NCBI GenBank assembly: GCA_036654235.1
Contig: JAVVSK010000023.1
Span: 1-18,399, forward strand
Source: JAVVSK01 sp036654235
Lineage (GTDB): Bacteria; Bacillota; Clostridia; Christensenellales; CAG-138
Length of the DNA stretch: 18,399 bases
Direction of reading: 5' to 3'
The notes below the pieces were generated by a model. The model was given only the letters and a program-made list of their open reading frames with translations. It was not told where the DNA came from and searched no databases. The position numbers and the translations under genes are program-made. Positions 15,009 through 18,399 of the stretch are shown piece after piece; position 1 is the stretch's first letter; each line of letters begins with the position of its first letter.

Positions 15009-18000
15009 ATGAAAAAAATGTTATCACTATTGTTGATCATTGCGATGCTTCTTCCGTCGTTAACGACGGTTCTTGCGGCATCTGTGGAACAGGCTTCTGT
15101 TCTAAAGAGCGAACAAGCCGAACCTGAATCAACCGGAATCAAAACCACCGCGGGAGAAAAGCGAAATCCCGTTTTCATGAAAACAAAAGATACAGCAGCA
15201 GAACTGTTTGGCTTTTCAAATTATTTTGAAGGCAGCGTTATGGAAAACACATACGGCTTTATTAGATTAATGTCAAACAACCCGGCTACGGTTGAATTTA
15301 TAAGCGATTTTTATGCATATTCATTTGTTGCGGGCGATTATGCTTCCAATGCACAATCTATTTTCGCTATAAAGAAAATAGACAGTAATTATATTCTTAC
15401 GCGAATTAACCCCGATACATTTGAGGAAATAGAAATAAAAAATTATGGCACATTTTCCTTTATGGACATGGCTTTTGATAGCGCATCCCGTATTATGTAT
15501 GGAATAAGAGACGAGGTGCTTTATACGGTTGATCTAAACACCGGCGATTATACTGTCGTTGGCGAAACCCTAATAACCGACAGCCTTTTCACTCTCGCCT
15601 GTTCGGATTCCGGTATTTTATACGCTATTGATAAAAACGGCGTACTTTATACTCTTGATAATGCAACCGGCGCGGCTACTTTAGTAGGCAATACCGGCGT
15701 TTCAGTAAATTATCGTCAAGCTATGACTTGGGATCATGTAAACGGCGGACTCTACTGGTCAAATTGTAACGCAAATGATGGTATTTTATACTCTGTCGAC
15801 CCGTTAACAGCGGTCGCTACGCCGCTCGGAAATATTTATGACAAAAACATGGAAGTTACCTGTCTCTTTACGAAGGGTGCGTCGGGCGATCCGACTCCCG
15901 TTAGTGGCGTTAACGTAACCCCCGAGGAAGCGACTTTAAAGGTCGGTAAAACGCTTATGCTTGCCGCGCATGTATTACCTTGGGACGCTACCGAACGCGG
16001 AGTCTCTTGGGCTTCTTCAAACCCCGGCGTTGCAACGGTAACGGAAAATGGTCTTGTTACCGCTGTCGCTTATGGGACAACGATAATAACCGTAACGACG
16101 ACTGACGGTAATTTTACGGCGACCAGCACTATAACCGTTCCCGATAATGCTCTTATAGATGCTGAATTTGATGCTGCTATAAATATTGCGGGCGGAACTT
16201 ATCATTTCGTAAATGATGACGTTTATCCGTGGGATATCGTTACCTTGGGCGAAAGAACCGCCGTTAAGAATACAAACGGAGGAATAGACGGAAGTATCGG
16301 GTCTTTTACCCTTTCCTCTGTCGATATGTATCGCGGAAATACAATAAGCTTTGATTGGTTTGCGAATTGCGAAGCCAACTGGGACGGAGTCTCTTTCATT
16401 GTCAATGGCAAAAATATTGCATTTTTTAGCGCATCAAGTACGGAATTTAAAAATTATGTATATTCGATTCCGGAAAACGGTTCATATGACTTTATGTGGA
16501 GCTATATAAAAGACAGTTCGGGCGCGGCGGGAGAAGATCTCGCTTATATTGATAACGTTGCCCTAGATATAACTCCTCCGGGTCCCGTTACAGGCGTAAC
16601 CTTAATGCCGCCTATTCTTAATCTTATTCAAACTCAGACGGCTCAGCTTACGGCGGCTATTATTCCCGGAAGCGCGCTAAATATCGGAACAACGTTTACG
16701 TCTAGCGATCCCAGCGTCGCTACGGTAGACGAAACCGGTCTTGTAACGGCTTTAAATTCCGGAACGACCGTTGTAACGGTTACAACGCATGACGGGGGCT
16801 TTACCGCTACGAGCACCGTTAATGTAAAATTGATAGAGACGTTAATGACCGAAATTAACGCGGCGCTTAACGTTCCGGGCGGCGAACTTTCCTTTGAGAT
16901 GGATATGGTTCGCATGTGGATGCCCGACGATACGGTCTTTCCCGGAAGAAACGTTGCTCATTCAACAACCTCCGGAATAAAGAGCAGCAGCACCTCCGTA
17001 ACGCTCAACGCGACGACGGACGGTAATCAGATGATAATATTTGATTGGATAGTAAGCTCCGAGGCAGCGTACGATAAAGCCACCTTTAGCATAGATGGAA
17101 TTGAGCAGGCGCTTATATCGGGAACAACGATGGAAGACTTTTCTACCGTAATATTAAGCGCCGGGACCGCCGGTTCTCATATTTATACTTGGGCATATAC
17201 GAAGGACACCTCCGGCAGCGACGGGCAGGATATGCTTTGGCTCGACAATATTGAGATTATAACGGCGCCTTTACCTCAGAGCGTAGTTATTCCAACCACC
17301 GCAAAGGTTCATCTTGGTCAGACGATAAAGCTTACGGCGGATGTAATGCCTGAATATGCCTCCGATACTTCCATTACTTATTCGAGCAGCGATACTTCTA
17401 AGCTAATCGTCGATTCCTCCGGCTTTATAACCGGTATTGCCGACGGTACGGCGATAATAAGGGCGACGGCTGTCAACGGTATTTATGCCGAGTGCGTCGT
17501 AACAATTTTTAGTACGGTTCCGTCTCCCGATGGAACGCTCTATGGATTTGTCGCTTCTCCCGCGGGGCTTACCGAAGGTCTTAATGGTATGATAAAGATA
17601 GACTATAGCGCGGGAACTGTTTCCCCAATACTTCCCTATTCTAACGATATGTATGCCGCTGAGTATTATAACGGTGTTATATATGCTTACGACTATACAA
17701 CACTGTCCTTTTTAACTTTTGACGCTATTACGGGTGAGCTTCTAAGCAGCATGCCCGTTTCGGAGATAGCTTACGATATGACTTACGACTATACGACGAA
17801 TACGATGTATGCGCTCTTTGGAAGCAACGAACGCGGTCTTGCGACGGTAGATATGGCAACGGGAGAGCTGACGCATATCGCCGTTATTTCCGACTCTGTA
17901 ATTCTTCTTACTCTCGCTTGCGATAACGTTGGTAAACTTTACGGCATTGCTCTTTCCAGCGGGATATTGTACGAAGTAAATAAAGCTACGGCTGAGTGCG

Positions 18001-18399
18001 TCGAAATCGGAAACACTACGGCAGGCGAAGTTTTCTATGTACAGTCGATGACCTACAGCTACGAAGCCGATACCCTTTATTGGGCGGGCTATACGAAAAC
18101 GCCTACTAAAGGCGGATTCTTATACTCCGTTGATAGGAACACAGGCGTTGCGACGACCGTATTTGATGCTCAAATTGGTGAAATTTGCGGTCTTATGGCG
18201 TTTAATAACGACGAGGAAACGCCTCCCGCGCCTACCGCTGTAACCGGAGTTTCCCTTGATTCTACGTCAATCGTGATTCCGTGGGGCGGTTCGGGACATC
18301 TTACCGCGGCCGTTGCTCCTGAAAACGCGACTAATAAACGCGTTGAATGGTCTTCAACGGATGATATGGTTGTAACGGTAGATGCTAACGGCAACCTTA
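15009..18399 (+). CDS. Gene D, 5' part: giant secreted BIG2 adhesin-like protein (continues at position 78)
   Basis: The frame is open from the ATG at 15009, which follows GGGGGA eight bases upstream, to the end of the window without a stop. It continues in frame through the 77-bp overlap at 2-742. Signal peptide MKKMLSLLLIIAMLLPSL (1-24), linker with IKTTAGEKRN, propeller-like module (about 60-292), BIG2 at 298, jelly-roll from about 382, BIG2 at 527, jelly-roll from about 608, BIG2 at 758, propeller-like module about 840-1072, BIG2 from 1078, cut by the window end. With the 3' part, the DUF2436 module would start near residue 1166 and the damaged dockerin at 1319. The first propeller region uses more A/T-ending codons (GCA, ACA, AAT, TTA) than the rest and than the paralogs. 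It is the most diverged of the four proteins. Confidence 0.9.
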   Translation, partial: MKKMLSLLLIIAMLLPSLTTVLAASVEQASVLKSEQAEPESTGIKTTAGEKRNPVFMKTKDTAAELFGFSNYFEGSVMENTYGFIRLMSNNPATVEFISDFYAYSFVAGDYASNAQSIFAIKKIDSNYILTRINPDTFEEIEIKNYGTFSFMDMAFDSASRIMYGIRDEVLYTVDLNTGDYTVVGETLITDSLFTLACSDSGILYAIDKNGVLYTLDNATGAATLVGNTGVSVNYRQAMTWDHVNGGLYWSNCNANDGILYSVDPLTAVATPLGNIYDKNMEVTCLFTKGASGDPTPVSGVNVTPEEATLKVGKTLMLAAHVLPWDATERGVSWASSNPGVATVTENGLVTAVAYGTTIITVTTTDGNFTATSTITVPDNALIDAEFDAAINIAGGTYHFVNDDVYPWDIVTLGERTAVKNTNGGIDGSIGSFTLSSVDMYRGNTISFDWFANCEANWDGVSFIVNGKNIAFFSASSTEFKNYVYSIPENGSYDFMWSYIKDSSGAAGEDLAYIDNVALDITPPGPVTGVTLMPPILNLIQTQTAQLTAAIIPGSALNIGTTFTSSDPSVATVDETGLVTALNSGTTVVTVTTHDGGFTATSTVNVKLIETLMTEINAALNVPGGELSFEMDMVRMWMPDDTVFPGRNVAHSTTSGIKSSSTSVTLNATTDGNQMIIFDWIVSSEAAYDKATFSIDGIEQALISGTTMEDFSTVILSAGTAGSHIYTWAYTKDTSGSDGQDMLWLDNIEIITAPLPQSVVIPTTAKVHLGQTIKLTADVMPEYASDTSITYSSSDTSKLIVDSSGFITGIADGTAIIRATAVNGIYAECVVTIFSTVPSPDGTLYGFVASPAGLTEGLNGMIKIDYSAGTVSPILPYSNDMYAAEYYNGVIYAYDYTTLSFLTFDAITGELLSSMPVSEIAYDMTYDYTTNTMYALFGSNERGLATVDMATGELTHIAVISDSVILLTLACDNVGKLYGIALSSGILYEVNKATAECVEIGNTTAGEVFYVQSMTYSYEADTLYWAGYTKTPTKGGFLYSVDRNTGVATTVFDAQIGEICGLMAFNNDEETPPAPTAVTGVSLDSTSIVIPWGGSGHLTAAVAPENATNKRVEWSSTDDMVVTVDANGNL
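18323..18399. repeat. Exact 77-bp terminal repeat, right copy
   Basis: Identical to bases 1-77. It encodes the middle of the fourth BIG2 domain of gene D (ATNKRVEWSSTDD onward). It marks the point where the contig closes on itself. Confidence 0.9.

Noticed and set aside
1..18399. Plasmid, phage or integrative element
   Set aside because: No replication, partition, mobilisation, integrase, capsid or transposase gene is present, and every long frame is accounted for by the adhesin family.

Overview
The window holds four tandem, same-strand paralogous genes for very large secreted proteins (about 1,350-1,380 residues each) and almost nothing else. There is no replication, mobilisation, phage, transposase, tRNA or CRISPR signature. 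Every protein begins with a nearly identical Sec signal peptide. Each has the same domain order: beta-propeller-like module, BIG2 Ig-like domain, jelly-roll adhesin-like module, BIG2, second jelly-roll module, BIG2, second propeller-like module, BIG2, a gingipain/hemagglutinin-type DUF2436 module, and a C-terminal type-I dockerin. Dockerins, GGAGG-type ribosome-binding sites, consensus-like promoters (TTGAAA/TATAAT type, often with an extended -10) and hairpin/T-tract terminators suggest an uncultured anaerobic Clostridia-type Firmicute, such as one from a gut or rumen. That placement is inference; no taxonomic marker gene is present.

Layout: 2-742 is the 3' end of gene D; 1175-5290 is gene A; 5725-9864 is gene B; 10491-14636 is gene C; 15009-18399 is the 5' part of gene D. 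The first 77 bases of the window are identical to the last 77. Joining the two ends through this overlap gives a seamless gene D inside its fourth BIG2 domain. The contig is therefore circular in the assembly graph (18,322 bp once the overlap is removed). It is either a real circular molecule, such as an excised amplification circle, or a chromosomal tandem array that the assembler closed on itself. An exact 77-base overlap is what a de Bruijn assembler run at k=77 would leave.

Each gene looks like an independent transcription unit with its own promoter, a structured 5' leader and a 3' end made of two successive hairpins. The A and D upstream regions are copies of one ~370-bp sequence. B has a promoter region duplicated in tandem (103-bp period). 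C has an unusually long (~300 nt) leader.

Inferred joint role: the proteins would be exported, fold as multi-domain adhesins or binding proteins without a visible catalytic domain, and be held by cohesins on a scaffoldin or cell surface through matching dockerins. Gene D has lost the second half of its dockerin through a 20-bp deletion that shifts the frame, so its product would probably be released or unanchored.
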